Assembly: GCF_024489055.1 (NCBI RefSeq)
Contig: NC_090225.1
Span: forward strand, 35,455,687 to 35,519,686
Reading direction: 5' to 3'
DNA from: Chanodichthys erythropterus
Lineage: Eukaryota; Chordata; Actinopteri; Cypriniformes; Xenocyprididae
DNA: 64,000 nucleotides
Part shown: positions 48,694 to 61,555 of the stretch, piece after piece
How positions within the stretch are numbered: position 1 is the stretch's first letter
Layout of the letters: every line of letters starts with the position of its first letter
The notes under the pieces: model-generated
Told to the model about the DNA's origin: nothing
The model's input: the letters and a program-made list of their open reading frames with translations, nothing else
Databases searched by the model: none
Translations under genes and position numbers: made by a program

Positions 48694-48849
48694 CTTGTCT
48701 CCCATTACTCTGCTAAACAGGTATAGGTGCTTGAGCTAATATTATGTTTGACCCATTTGGACCACTTAAAACAGATTGAATAAAATTACAAACTCCACCT
48801 CTCCATAAACTCATACATATTTATAGCATCAGTGTTCCTGTATAGGACA
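47570..48849. other. Intron, no feature except a microsatellite
   Basis: AT-rich non-coding sequence with an (ATCA)n tract at 48650-48693. No exon found. Confidence 0.65.
48650..48693. repeat. (ATCA)n microsatellite
   Basis: Eleven perfect ATCA units. Confidence 0.95.
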
Positions 48850-49505
48850 ATTAAACTGAAACTCATGGTGTAGGACCTCCTTTTAGAGCCAATACAACAT
48901 GACTATATCTTAGGAATGACAGATACAAGTCATTCACAGTGGCCAGAGGGATTTTGAGCCATTCCTCTTCCAGAACAGTGGCCAGGTAACTATATGATAC
49001 TTGTGGAGGAAAACATTTTCTGACTTGCTCCTCCAAAATACCCCGAAGTGGCTCAAAAATACTTCGATCTGGTGACTGAATTATCATGCTGATACACGAC
49101 ACCTCCTTCAGGGTACAATGTTTGAACCATTAGGTGCACATGGTCCTCCAGAATGGTTCTGTAGTCCTTGTCAGTGACACGCCCATCAATCACAGTGGGG
49201 AATGCCATGATATTGCAGCCCAAACCATCACCAATCTACCCCTGTGCTTCACTCTGGGCACACAACAGTCCAGGAATTAAGCCTCTTTTGGGTTTTTCCA
49301 CACCATAACTCCCACGGATGTGGGAACGAGCGTGAAGGTGGACTCATCAGAGAACAATACATGTTTCACATTGTCCGCAGCCCAAGATTTGCACTGTTGG
49401 CACTAATGAAACTGACATTTGGCTTTTGCACGAGTGACCAAAGGTTTGGCTATAGCACTCCAACCATGAATTTTGTCCCTAAAACAAATTCCTTGCTACA
49501 CACAG
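48850..49505 (-). pseudogene. Tc1/mariner-like transposase remnant
   Basis: On the minus strand the sequence reads, in broken frames, fragments such as VMVWKNP, 'WFGLQYHG' and, at the C-terminus, ATVLEEEWLKIPLATVNDLY (48863-49102 frame). The EEEW..IP ending is typical of Tc1-like transposases. Several stops and frameshifts. No clear terminal repeats were identified. Confidence 0.65.
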
Positions 49506-49830
49506 CCTGGCAATACTTTTTTTTTTAAAAAAAGACTAAAAAAACTAAAAAAAAAAAAAAAGACTAAAAGTAGCTACTCTGAAAAGCTGAAAAAACAGTT
49601 TTCAGCCATGACCCAACATCAGTCTGGACAGGCCTGAGGACCATCACAAAGTACAAATCACCATCCCCCGATCTGTGGAGAATCAACAAATGACTGAGGA
49701 TCTGAATACGTTTTACTGCAGGTTTGAAAAGCCCACACCCAAGTCACACCCCACATCTGCTCTGACCTGCACTTCACACATTTACCAGCACCTTCTGCAA
49801 CCCCCCTCCTGCCATCCAACCTGTGCTTAA

Positions 49831-51050
49831 AGGTTCATGAAACCCCCCTGTTTTAGCCTGGTCGTTGACACCTCTGAGCTGGAAAAAAACTATGTAAAAA
49901 TGGGCGTGTAAAGCTCTGGAAAAGTGGGAGTGTAGAGGGGGAGAAGAGGGGACAGAACAACCAATGAAGCACAGACATAGAACACACTCATTATACAGAA
50001 TAATGAATATTAATATATGAGCACGTACAAAATGACAACAAACTCCTAAGCACAAGGGAGAAATGCAAAAGAATATTTAATAGGGCTAATAATAGGTTAC
50101 TTTGATCACGTTTACGAGCACTGCAGTCAAAATCAGTCTTTTGTCTATTAGAATAATAGTGTCGTGTATCAGTGTCCAGTTTGCATATATAATTCATTTG
50201 AAGAAGACTTGATGAAATATGTGTGCATAACTACACTGTGCTGGTTAATGTTTGGTACAGGAGAATGTGTGAAATAAAAACTTTAAACACGGATACTTTA
50301 TTCTGTATGAGCTATGTGACGCGTGGCTAGTGTTATTAAACTCATCGCGGAACTCCGCGCTGAAACCAATCATATGCGCGCTCCGCATGTATAACAGTCA
50401 TATTTTTCATGTGTTCGTATTCAGACTCCAGTTCTGACCGCATCGCGAGCAAAATACAAACACCACACATGCTGTTGTGCTGAAGGAAACAGCCTACGGC
50501 TCGCGTGTTTGAACGCAGCTAGAGCAGGCAGAGAATTCAAATGTCACAAAAGTGCTGTTCATTCACCTCTGAATGAACAGCACTTTTGTGACATTTGAAT
50601 TCTCTGCTGTAATGCGATCTCACGCGGACATATTTTCCATTTGTGCTGGTAGATTACAGCAAAACAATCCACATGCACACAAACCTCTGCTCTGGTCGCA
50701 GGAAAACATTGTGTTGTAGCACTGAGGAAACAAGAAACCGAGGCGAGAGAAGTGATACTTCCTCATGCATAATACCGCAATTATAATCTTATGCATACTA
50801 CAGCGCAGTGGTCTACGTCAGCATGTTCGACCATGCCCATACTTGGGCAGAAAGTACACGATTACGTAGATTTTGTGATGTTGCTCCGACTCCGCTTTTC
50901 AAACCGGAAGACAGAAATCGCTCTGAAAAATGCAAAAATAACTATTTTTCACTTATAACATTAATGAGTACCTTTAGTGTTTTCAATGATGTGCAGCCTA
51001 TACATATCTGTTTACATCTCAAAAAAAGTGTTTTGGGGTTTCATGACCTT
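49831..51050. mobile_element. TTAA-flanked element inserted in the LINE
   Basis: AGGTTCATGAAACCCC at the left and GGGGTTTCATGACCTT at the right are inverted repeats, with TTAA at 49827-49830 and 51051-51054. Removing it rejoins LINE sequence. 1,220 bp, relatively CpG-rich (50340-50530), no transposase. It contains a perfect 38-bp palindrome at 50528-50607. Confidence 0.9.
50528..50607. repeat. Perfect palindrome, 38-bp arms, 4-nt loop
   Basis: The arms 50528-50565 (GCAGAGAATTCAAATGTCAC...) and 50570-50607 are exact reverse complements with loop cctc. It lies inside the TTAA-flanked element. Confidence 0.95.
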
Positions 51051-52268
51051 TTAAGGTCTGTGTGGAGGACATATGCCTGTTTAAAAGTCTGCGCTGACCA
51101 ACTGGCCCCAATCTTCATGAAGATCTTCAACAGATCACTGTAGCAGTTTGAAGTTCGCTGCTGCTTCAAACACTCCACTATCATTACGGTCCCCCAAAAA
51201 CCCCAAATCACTGGACTTAATAACTACAGACATGTCGCTCTCACGTCTGTGGTCATGAAGTAGTTTGAAAGACTGGTGTTGGCCCACCTGAAGGACATCA
51301 CTGGACCCTTGCTGGATCCCCTTCAGTTTGCCTACAGAGCAAACAGGTCTGTGGATGATGCAACCAACATGGGACTGCATTATATCTTATAACATCTCGA
51401 TAGACCTGGGAATTATGCAAAGATCTTATTTGTAGACTTCAGTTTGGCCTTCAATACCATCATGCCTGGCTATCTCACAACCCAACTGACCCAACTCTCT
51501 GTGCCAACCAGTGGATCACAAGCTTGCTGACAGACAGGCATCAGTTAGTGAGACTAGGGAAACTCGCATCCAGGACTCAGAATCAGTACTGGTGCCCCCC
51601 AGGGTTGTGTGCTCTCTCCACTGCTCTTCTTCCTGTATATACGAATGACTGCACTGCAAAAGACCCCTCTGTCCAGCTCCTAAAGTTTGCAGATGACACA
51701 ACAGTCATCAGCCTTATCCAAAATGGTGACGACTCTGCTTACAGACTGGAGGTTGAACAGCTGGTTGTCTGGTGTAGTCACAACAACCTGGACCTGAACA
51801 CTCTCAAAACAGTGGAGATGATTGTGGTCTTCAGGAAACACCAGTAATGCAATGTACACTGGATATCAAAGCATTGCAAAATAGATGCTGTCATAGGGAA
51901 CCCATAAAGCTCCATATTGCCACCTTGTGGTAAATCAACAATCTACTCTGTAGATGACCTGTAATGAATTCCAGGAACCATGAGCCACGAGCAACATCAC
52001 ACGTGCTTAATCAGCAGTGCCTCCAAGGTTTATATTTTAATTTTATTATCAGACATTTTAAAATTGATTTAGATGATTCCTGGGGCATAAAATATCAGTA
52101 AATTGTCCACCAGAAATGTGAAATACATGACAATGTTGCTAGCTTTCAGCATTTTTTTTCAGTATGCATGAGGACAAAGAAGACAGAAGATGTCACAAAT
52201 GTCACTTTCAGATGGCAAGCTCTTATGAGAAGAGATGATTTTGTCATAGTAGACTTGAAAAATCAGTA

Positions 52269-53718
52269 TAGGTGTTGGTCATATATTTAGAATATCATCA
52301 AAAAGTTGATTTATTTCACTAATTCCATTCAAAAAGTGAAACTTGTATATTATATTCATTCATTACACACAGACTGATATATTTCAAATGTTTATTTCTT
52401 TTAATTTTGATGATTATAACTAAGGAAAATCCCAAATTCAGTATCTCAGAAAATTAGAATATTGTGAAAAGGTTCAATATTGAAGACACCTGGTGCCACA
52501 TTCTAATCAGCTAATTAACTCAAAACACCTGCAAAGGCCTTTAACCCTCAGGGGTGAGGATTTTCAGGGCCTGGAGAAGTTTTGACATGCCCTGACATTT
52601 GTGCTTTTTTCAGTTGTTCATAAACATATTAAATGGAAAAAGTGTCATTACACTGTATTCAGCACAAGCTAGGCTACAATAATATGTGAGGAACATGTAT
52701 GTACATGTTTATATTTTTGAAGGAATAACGTTTATGCGTGGTTATTGAAAAAACTAAACTTAAAAAAAAAATGTAAAATTAAATCTGTGTTCACAAGACT
52801 TCTGGGATTTGGAGGTTGTAGACTAGAGTTTTTGCTTCAAAATTATGTAAAAATTATCCTGCCTACTCGTTCATTTATAACAATATATTGATTTAGTTTT
52901 TGTAAGACACTTTTTGTCAAGAAACACAGTATGTGTGGAGGCATGAATTAATCTAAAGAAGAACAGGACATTCCAGGAACTAACAAAGGCTTCCAGAGGT
53001 CGGTAACCATGGTTTTAACATCCAGATAAACACTTTAAGACAATAAATACACGATTGAGACAATGCATACAAGTATTGCCTCAGAATTAGCGTCTGAATA
53101 GCGCTGGCTCCATGGGCGTGGCCGCATTAGCGGATAATGAGCTGAATCACAGGTGTCTGACTTGTGTCTCTTTTCATACAGATTACATAAACACTGAATT
53201 TTTGTTTTTGATTTGACTCACACAATTTAAAACCTGACATTTCAACGTTTCTTTAGACATAAGTCTATTTTTTTTGTGATTAGTATTCACTAAGTTACAG
53301 TTTATTTTCTGAGAACTATCAGATTGGACTTCCTTCAGAGGGAGACGAGAGATCACGCATCATGTTAGTTTTCTTTATTTTACAAAAAGCACAACATTTT
53401 GTTTTTACTCTGAGTGTAACAATTCAGGTATCGCCAAGTATTGAGTGCTGTACATGCTCATACTTTCAAGTTGGCCAAGATTTCTAAAAATCCTTTCTTT
53501 GTATTGGTCTTAAGTAATATTCTAATTTTCTGAGATACTGAATTTGGGATTTTCCTTAGTTGTCAGTTATAATCATCAACATTAAAAGAAATAAACATTT
53601 GAAATATATCAGTCTGTGTGTAATGAATGGATATAATATACAAGTTTCACTTTTTTGAATGGAATTAGTGAAATAAATCAACTTTTTGATGATATTCTAA
53701 TTATATGACCAGCACCTG
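52269..53718. mobile_element. Tc1/mariner-type element with ~200-bp terminal inverted repeats
   Basis: TAGGTGTTGGTCATATATTT at the left is matched by the complemented right end CAGGTGCTGGTCATATAATT. TA lies on both sides (52267-52268, 53719-53720). Arms continue through 'aatatcatcaaaaagttgat' and 'tttgatgattataac' for about 200 bp. The interior carries no readable transposase and seems partly replaced by unrelated sequence from about 52545. Confidence 0.85.
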
Positions 53719-54372
53719 TAGATATTATTTCACCAATTAATTTGTTTAGAAGCTTATTTCCATCCCCCCCCCCCCACAAAATTATGCAGGTCAAATTTAT
53801 TAAAATATTTAATTGTTTTATAAATTTTCATAAGATAATGATGTTATATCTAATATTATTTATTTATTTTTTATTTGTTTTTATTTTATATATTACAGGC
53901 CATGTCTTTAATACTCGTGCTGTTCTCTCTATGAAACTGGTGTGAGGCATTTAACATCTCTAGCTTTCAGCTGAGGAATGAATTTCTTCTGTTTACAGTT
54001 TTAGCAAGGAGTTTTGGCTTGTATCCATGCCTCTTTCCCAAACTGCACTCTGTGTTACTCTTGTTTGTGCATGGTTATATGCCAGCATTCTCCAGCCTGG
54101 CTGCACATCTCTGACCCTGCCAGCCTAATAACTGATTATGTGAAAGGGATTGAATAATAACCGAAGCACTCTTTATGCACGCGCGCTGGGTTTTAGGACC
54201 CCTGGCAGTGTTCATGGAAAACTGTAACCTCTCTGTGACACTGCAAAGCAGTTTTTGCCAAGCCAAATAGCAGCTCAGTCGTGTCACTGGCCAAGGCTCA
54301 AGCAAAGGGATTTGATTGGCCAGTTGTGCATCATGAGAACTCATCATAAGGAGGAAAAATTACTATCACAGG

Positions 54373-55608
54373 TAGGGTTGCAAAGGGGCGGAACATTTCC
54401 GGTAAATTTCTGTGAACTTAACCAGGGGAATTTTGGAAATATTCCAATTTGGAAACTTAACAGGAATTTATGGGCATTTATTGGAATTAATTTATTGCAA
54501 TTAATTGGAAATTTTGGGAAATTTATATAAATTCATAATATTTATATAAAAAGTATCATATAAAAACAAATATAAACATTTTGTTTGGTCATAACATGAA
54601 ATAACAGTTATTTATTCAGCATTCAATTAATTCTAATTTAGTAAATATATAAAATAAATATATTTTTATTGCAGCAATTGTTATGTGTTATTTATTTCAG
54701 TGTCATATGCTGATTTGATACTCAGTTATTATCATTGTTGGAAACAGTTGTGCTGCTGAATATTTTTTGTAACATGTAATACTATTTTCAGGATTCACTG
54801 ATTAATAAAAAGTTAAAAAGAACAGAATTTATTCAAAATAGAAATCTTTTCTAACAATTTGAATAACTCTTTTTTTAACAATTTCACACATTCTTGCTAA
54901 ATAAAAATAAATATTTTTTTCTTTCAAAAAATGGTAAAAGAATGATTAATAATTTTGAATGGTAGTGTATATTGTTACAAAAGATTTGTATTTTAAATAA
55001 ATGCTGTTCTTTAAATTTGTATTCATCAAAGAATCCTGAAAAAAATATCACAGGTTATACAAATGTTAAGCACTACAACTGTTTCCAACGTTGATAACTG
55101 AGTATCAAATTAGCATTTTAGAATGATTTCTGAAGGATCATGTGACACTGAAGACTGGAGTAATGATGCTGAAAATTCAGCTTTGCATCACAAAATAGAA
55201 AACCATCATTTTAAATTGTAGTTATGTTTCACAATATTAGTTTTTTCTGTATTTTTGATCAAATGTGCATGTTAAGGACTGGGGGAATGCACAGTGCATG
55301 CAGGGGTGTGGTCTTAATAACCCTGCACTAAGTAGTGTGCTGTGTGAATGTGATTGAGGAATGTGCAGGGTAAAAATGTAACTAAAATTGCATTAAATAT
55401 GGTTGTTTTAACCAAAATTATGCTGCAAGATGTTCTTTTCAACTACATTTAAGTACCCCGTTATAGGCTAACCTGTAATTTAGCAAATTCCCTGTTTATT
55501 CCCATTAATTCCCGTAATCCTCATATATTCCCGTTAATTCCCATATATTCCCGTTAATTCCCATGGAAAGTTTCCAGCTTTGAAAAATCCTGGAATTTTG
55601 CAACCCTA
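54373..55608. mobile_element. hAT element (TAGGGTTGCAAA ends), perfect 8-bp duplication
   Basis: TAGGGTTGCAAA at the left and TTTTGCAACCCTA at the right, with atcacagg on both sides (54365-54372, 55609-55616). The left part repeats 'ggaattt'/'ggaaat' words and the right part 'attcccgttaattcccata' words. A copy of the fold-back family (54730-55265) sits inside. 1,236 bp, no transposase. Confidence 0.94.
54730..55265. mobile_element. Fold-back family copy inside the hAT element
   Basis: Shares 'catcaaagaatcctg', 'aaggatcatgtgacactg' and 'gctgaaaattcagcttt' with the copies at 22495 and 43947. Boundaries are approximate. Confidence 0.75.
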
Positions 55609-55616
55609 ATCACAGG

Positions 55617-56185
55617 TCACAAGACAGACATCCATCAGCATTTTATTTGCAATGTTATCTTATGCCATTCGGACCTCTAATGAATCAGATTGCAAATATC
55701 AGTGCTGAACAAAAACATTTTTATGAAAGTGAACCGATACAAACCCCTCTTTGATCTCTTACCAGGTAAAACATTGTTGGTTGCATTCAAAATAAAACTG
55801 ATTTGATATACAGCAAATTTATGGGAAGTCACAACCAGGTTCATTTTCACCCAGATGAATATACATTAATTCTTAAAAATTAGTGCCCAAGAATAAATAA
55901 TTCCTATGTAGATATATAGAATAGTGAAAGAAGAGCAACAGATGAAAATGACACTTGTGAATAATTCTGTGCTGTTTAGTACTGTTCAATACGGTTTAAA
56001 AAGCATCCCAGAGTGCACCTCATAAAGATGTTTCCAGACAAAGGGTGATGACTGAGGTTTGGAAATTACATAAGATTTGGGTTTTGATTTGCAGGTTGTT
56101 CCACTAGACAGACAGATGGAATACAGTATCTGTACATCTTTTCTTCCATTCATCATACATTCCTTTTTCTGATTTTGAAATGCAG
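55617..56185. other. Intron 5' of kinase exon 56186
   Basis: No feature beyond the acceptor tract. AT-rich, non-repetitive as far as can be judged. Confidence 0.6.
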
Positions 56186-56282
56186 ATATGAGGTGGAGAA
56201 CGCCTTTTTCTCCAACCTAAACCTGTCTGACTTCAACATCATCGACACTCTTGGAGTTGGAGGATTTGGACGTGTTGAACTG
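56186..56282 (+). CDS. prkg1: prkg1 exon: kinase N-lobe start and Gly-rich loop
   Basis: A 97-nt exon (acceptor aatgcag, donor gtaaca). It completes Lys344, then reads YEVENAFFSNLNLSDFNIID and TLGVGGFGRVEL to Leu376. GVGGFGRV is the ATP-phosphate-clamping glycine loop. It opens the compact 3' block of small introns and follows an 11.7-kb repeat-filled intron. Confidence 0.97.
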
Positions 56283-56458
56283 GTAACAGAATATCATGTT
56301 TTCAACAATATTTATTTTTGTGTGCACATTTTTTTTCCCTCAATTATTTTTGATCATATTGTCTACTTTATAATAGTTACATTATAGTACTTAATTCAGA
56401 TTTTTTTTCTGTGTGTGTGTGTGTGACAATACATCATCTCCCCTTGTTTTATTCTTAG

Positions 56459-56598
56459 GTGCAGCTCAAGAGTGATGAGGTGAAGACATTTGCAATGAAG
56501 ATCCTAAAGAAGCGCCACATCGTGGACACGAGACAGCAGGAGCATATCCGATCAGAGAAACTAATTATGCAGGAGGCGCATTCAGATTTTATAGTCAG
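56459..56598 (+). CDS. prkg1: prkg1 exon: kinase beta3 Lys and helix C
   Basis: A 140-nt exon (acceptor attcttag, donor gtacct), residues 377-423. FAMKILKKRHIV carries Lys390, which anchors ATP, and HIRSEKLIM carries the helix C Glu that salt-bridges to it. LIMQEAH replaces the mammalian QIMQGAH as I recall it; the rest is essentially invariant. Confidence 0.97.
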
Positions 56599-57038
56599 GT
56601 ACCTCCAGTAGCCAAGCATCTACTACATTAAACTGCAGTTTTTAACAACTAAAGTGTTTTTTATGCAGTGTTATTTTACCATTTATATACTAGTTTTTGT
56701 AAATATTTTGAAATAAATTTTACATTTATATTTTCTGTATTCATTTTAATTTTAACATTTTAGAAATTTTGTTTTTGTAATTTTATTATTTTAAAATGTC
56801 AGTATAGTTTTTTAAGTTTTAGTTTGTAGTTTTAGTGCCTCAACTAAGCAAAAATTAAATGTTTATATTAAGTAATGTTTTTTTGTTTTTGTTTTTAATG
56901 GTTTTAGTTTTAGGTAACAATAATAACCCTGTCTATATCAAATATAATGTTGGTAGTTTTTGCTTGTCTGATGTCACAGTATTTCAACCCTTGATTTTGT
57001 ACAATCACATTCTGACTGTGTTCCTCTTGTTTTCTTAG
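56599..57038. other. 440-bp intron in kinase domain
   Basis: A T-rich intron with 'tttttagttttag' runs and no element ends. The 3' end provides a strong polypyrimidine tract. Confidence 0.7.
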
Positions 57039-57128
57039 ACTCTATAGGACATTTAAGGACAGTAAATACCTCTATATGCTAATGGAGGCGTGTTTAGGTG
57101 GAGAACTGTGGACTATCCTCCGAGACAG
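57039..57128 (+). CDS. prkg1: prkg1 exon: kinase hinge region
   Basis: A 90-nt exon (acceptor tttcttag, donor gtgaca), encoding LYRTFKDSKYLYMLMEACLG and GELWTILRDR to Arg453. MLMEACLGGEL is the gatekeeper and hinge that lines the adenine pocket, followed by the Glu that contacts the ribose. The sequence matches mammalian PRKG1 residue for residue as far as I can recall it. Confidence 0.97.
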
Positions 57129-57215
57129 GTGACACTTATTCATTCACTTTGTTTTCTCGTATGGTTGCGGTCTGGATTTCAATAATAAAACAGTCCTGTT
57201 TTTTCCTAATCACAG

Positions 57216-57357
57216 AGGAAACTTTGACGATTCAACCACACGGTTTTACACTGCGTGTGTGGTGGAGGCGTTCGCTTACCTGCATTCCAAAGGCATCATA
57301 TACAGAGACCTCAAGCCAGAGAACCTGATACTAGACCACAGAGGCTACGCCAAACTG
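57216..57357 (+). CDS. prkg1: prkg1 exon: catalytic loop
   Basis: A 142-nt exon (acceptor atcacag, donor gtgaat) from the end of Arg453 to Leu500. It holds YRDLKPENLILD, with catalytic base Asp484, Lys486 and the Mg-binding Asn489. It is separated from the previous exon by only 87 bp. The start GNFDDSTT differs from mammalian GSFEDSTT; the rest is conserved. Confidence 0.98.
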
Positions 57358-59537
<2,180 letters not shown>

Positions 59538-59660
59538 TCCTCCTTTTTCAGGACCAGATCCAATGAAAACATACAACATCATTCTAAGAGGCATTGACAT
59601 GATCGAATTCCCCAAAAAAATTACCAAAAATGCTGCCAATCTAATCAAAAAGCTATGCAG
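59538..59660 (+). CDS. prkg1: prkg1 exon: kinase C-lobe helix G
   Basis: A 123-nt exon (acceptor tttttcag, donor gtatgt). It completes Ser555 and encodes PPFSGPDPMKTYNIILRGID, MIEFPKKITKNA and ANLIKKLCR to Arg596. It forms the substrate-docking helix G area. Only one difference from the mammalian protein is apparent (KKIT for KKIA). Confidence 0.97.
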
Positions 59661-59740
59661 GTATGTATCCATCACACAATAAAAACACATTAGCTGTCAA
59701 TCAGCGATGTTTACCAATGCAGATTTGTTTTTCTTCTCAG

Positions 59741-59803
59741 AGACACTCCCTCTGAAAGACTAGGAAACTTGAAAAACGGTGTCAAAGACATCCAGAAGCA
59801 CAA
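59741..59803 (+). CDS. prkg1: prkg1 exon: C-lobe end (SERLGNLKNG)
   Basis: A 63-nt exon (acceptor cttctcag, donor gtgagt) separated from the previous exon by an 80-bp intron. It encodes DTPSERLGNLKNGVKDIQKH with split flanking codons (to Lys617). The Arg of SERLG is the conserved helix I Arg that pairs with the APE Glu. Confidence 0.97.
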
Positions 59804-59891
59804 GTGAGTTTGACATTCGCTTTAAAACATGAACTTGAAGAATGAGCTGATACAGTTCTATGAATAACCTCATGTAATGAAATGTCTGCAG

Positions 59892-59958
59892 ATGGTTTGA
59901 AGGGTTTAACTGGGACGGATTGAGGAAGGGGACACTGACACCCCCCATTATCCCTAAT
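59892..59958 (+). CDS. prkg1: prkg1 exon: start of AGC C-terminal tail (last exon in window)
   Basis: A 67-nt exon (acceptor tctgcag, donor gtaagt) encoding WFEGFNWDGLRKGTLTPPII, Pro, Asn (618-639). It is the WF motif at the end of the kinase domain and the start of the AGC tail. It ends in phase 0. The acidic terminal stretch of about 32 residues (ending GWDIDF in mammals) should be the next exon, but no match is seen in the remaining 4 kb. Confidence 0.96.
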
Positions 59959-60028
59959 GTAAGTGCTTACGCTCATGCAGGATAGATTTTACACTGATGT
60001 TAGGCCAGAAACATACTCTATGCAAGTA

Positions 60029-60322
60029 CACTCTAAGAAGAAAAGGTTCTATAAAGAACCTTAAAGGGTTCTGTCAGGTGCTTCATATATAGAACTTGTT
60101 TTAATTCATTTGTAATTTTAATTAAATTTTAGGAATTATGCAGCTTGTAAACACTTTATCGCTAAAAATATATTATAAAGTTAAATATGAAAGTATTAAG
60201 CTTAATTATTTAATACATTCCTCCTCATATAGAACCTTTTATGCATCATTTAAAATTGAGTCAAGAGCCCAAGGGTTCTATATAGAACCCCAATGAATCT
60301 TTTTTTTTTTTTTCTAAGAGTG
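60029..60322. mobile_element. MITE (CACTCTAAGAA ends), TA flanks
   Basis: CACTCTAAGAAGAAAAGG at the left and TTTCTAAGAGTG at the right, with TA outside both. 'aggttctataaagaacctt' near the left and 'agggttctatatagaacccc' near the right are further palindromes. 294 bp. Termini resemble those of 14448-14608. Confidence 0.82.
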
Positions 60323-60679
60323 TACTGTATACACAAGTGCATTTCTGCCTTACTGTGGTGCTAACAAATCTTAAAATGTCTCTGACATTTAACTGAAAAT
60401 GTTTTTATTCAGATAGCTAGTTATAAACATGTCTAACTTTACCAAACTTGCTTTGCTCTCTTCGAACATTGCTTTGTCATGACAATAGTTGTTCTGAAAG
60501 AGAAAATAGACAGCCCACAATAGCTATGAAAAATGACATTTGAATTGTGTTCGGACTCATTTCGAAAAGCATCAGTGTGTAAAAACCAGGTTGCATTTTG
60601 TTTCACATACTACATAGACAATGCACACTGATAAACATGCTACATAGAGGACACAAGATTGAATAACTGTGCTGTAGTA

Positions 60680-61000
60680 CACTACTGTTTAAAAGTTAGG
60701 GGTAAGATTGTTTTTCTTGAAAGAAATTAATGCTTTAATTCAGCATGGATACATTAAATTGATAATAAGTGAAGCATACATCCATATGTTATATAATGTT
60801 TCTGTTTCAAATAAATGCTGTTCTGTTGAACTTTCTATATATAAAAGAATCCTGAAAAAATATATCACCGTTTTCACTAAAATATTAAGCAAGTTCAACA
60901 TTGAATAATATTAATAAAATATTTCTTGAGCAGCAAATCATCATATTGATTTCTGAAGGAGCATTTGACATTACAGGAATAAATTACATACCTAACATGG
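60680..61000. mobile_element. Fold-back family copy (fragment)
   Basis: Contains 'aaataaatgctgttctgttg', 'aaaagaatcctgaaaaaata' and 'cttgagcagcaaatcatcat' as in the other copies, but its right part decays after 'gatttctgaagga'. Confidence 0.65.
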
Positions 61001-61148
61001 TAACACTTTATTAATACAAACTATTAGTTTATAATACAAACTATAGTTAATATATTGTAGTCTCTACATTGTTAATATATTAATAGGCTACATACAAATA
61101 GTGAGTTCTTCATTCATTGTCACTCTAATTAACAAAATATTAAAGAGT

Positions 61149-61555
61149 TGTGGTGTCTCTCAATCAGCTCTCTTACTCCCGAGCTCATGAATCAGTACAT
61201 CATGTACACGAATTCAGGCACTGGTAAGGACAGTAAAGGACGCTGGGACACTTATAACTATTTCCGGCGACGTGACAACGTCTTCGTTGTACAACATCAC
61301 TTCTGGTATTAATGAACAAAAGCAGGGCTGATATCTTTCGGACATTACTTCTAATGTTATTTAAAGTACATTATGATAAATACTTTGCTTGTTACACATA
61401 TGTGCAACATTTCAGCCGTAAATAAATTATTGTGGGAATTTTTAGGGAGCGAACGTTTCAGTGCCCTGGAAGGAATCTGTGATTGAGACAGCCCTTAAAA
61501 TGGCCGACTCCCTGATCAGTGCTCTGACCACTGAACTAGTGAGCTGATTGAGACA
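61149..61555. mobile_element. Probable MITE (TGTCTCAATCAGCTC ends)
   Basis: The left end TGTCTCTCAATCAGCTC and complemented right end TGTGTCTCAATCAGCTC form an inverted repeat about 400 bp apart. 'gagctcatgaatcag' and 'ccactgaactagtgagc' lie just inside. No target duplication resolved. Confidence 0.6.

Larger units (their letters stand above)
49570..51848 (+). pseudogene. L2/CR1-like LINE reverse transcriptase remnant, split by an insertion
   Basis: In the order expected of a non-LTR retrotransposon: a linker with 'TEDLNTFYCRFEKP' (about 49690), then NNYRHVALTSVVMK and FERLVLAHL (about 51220), LQFAYRANRSVDDA, ILFVDFSLAFNTI, and QLLKFADDTTVISL with the FADD active site (about 51676), ending in WCSHNNLDLNTLKT and 51845. 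Frameshifts and stops are frequent. The 49831-51050 stretch is a later insertion. The 5' endonuclease part is missing. Confidence 0.85.
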
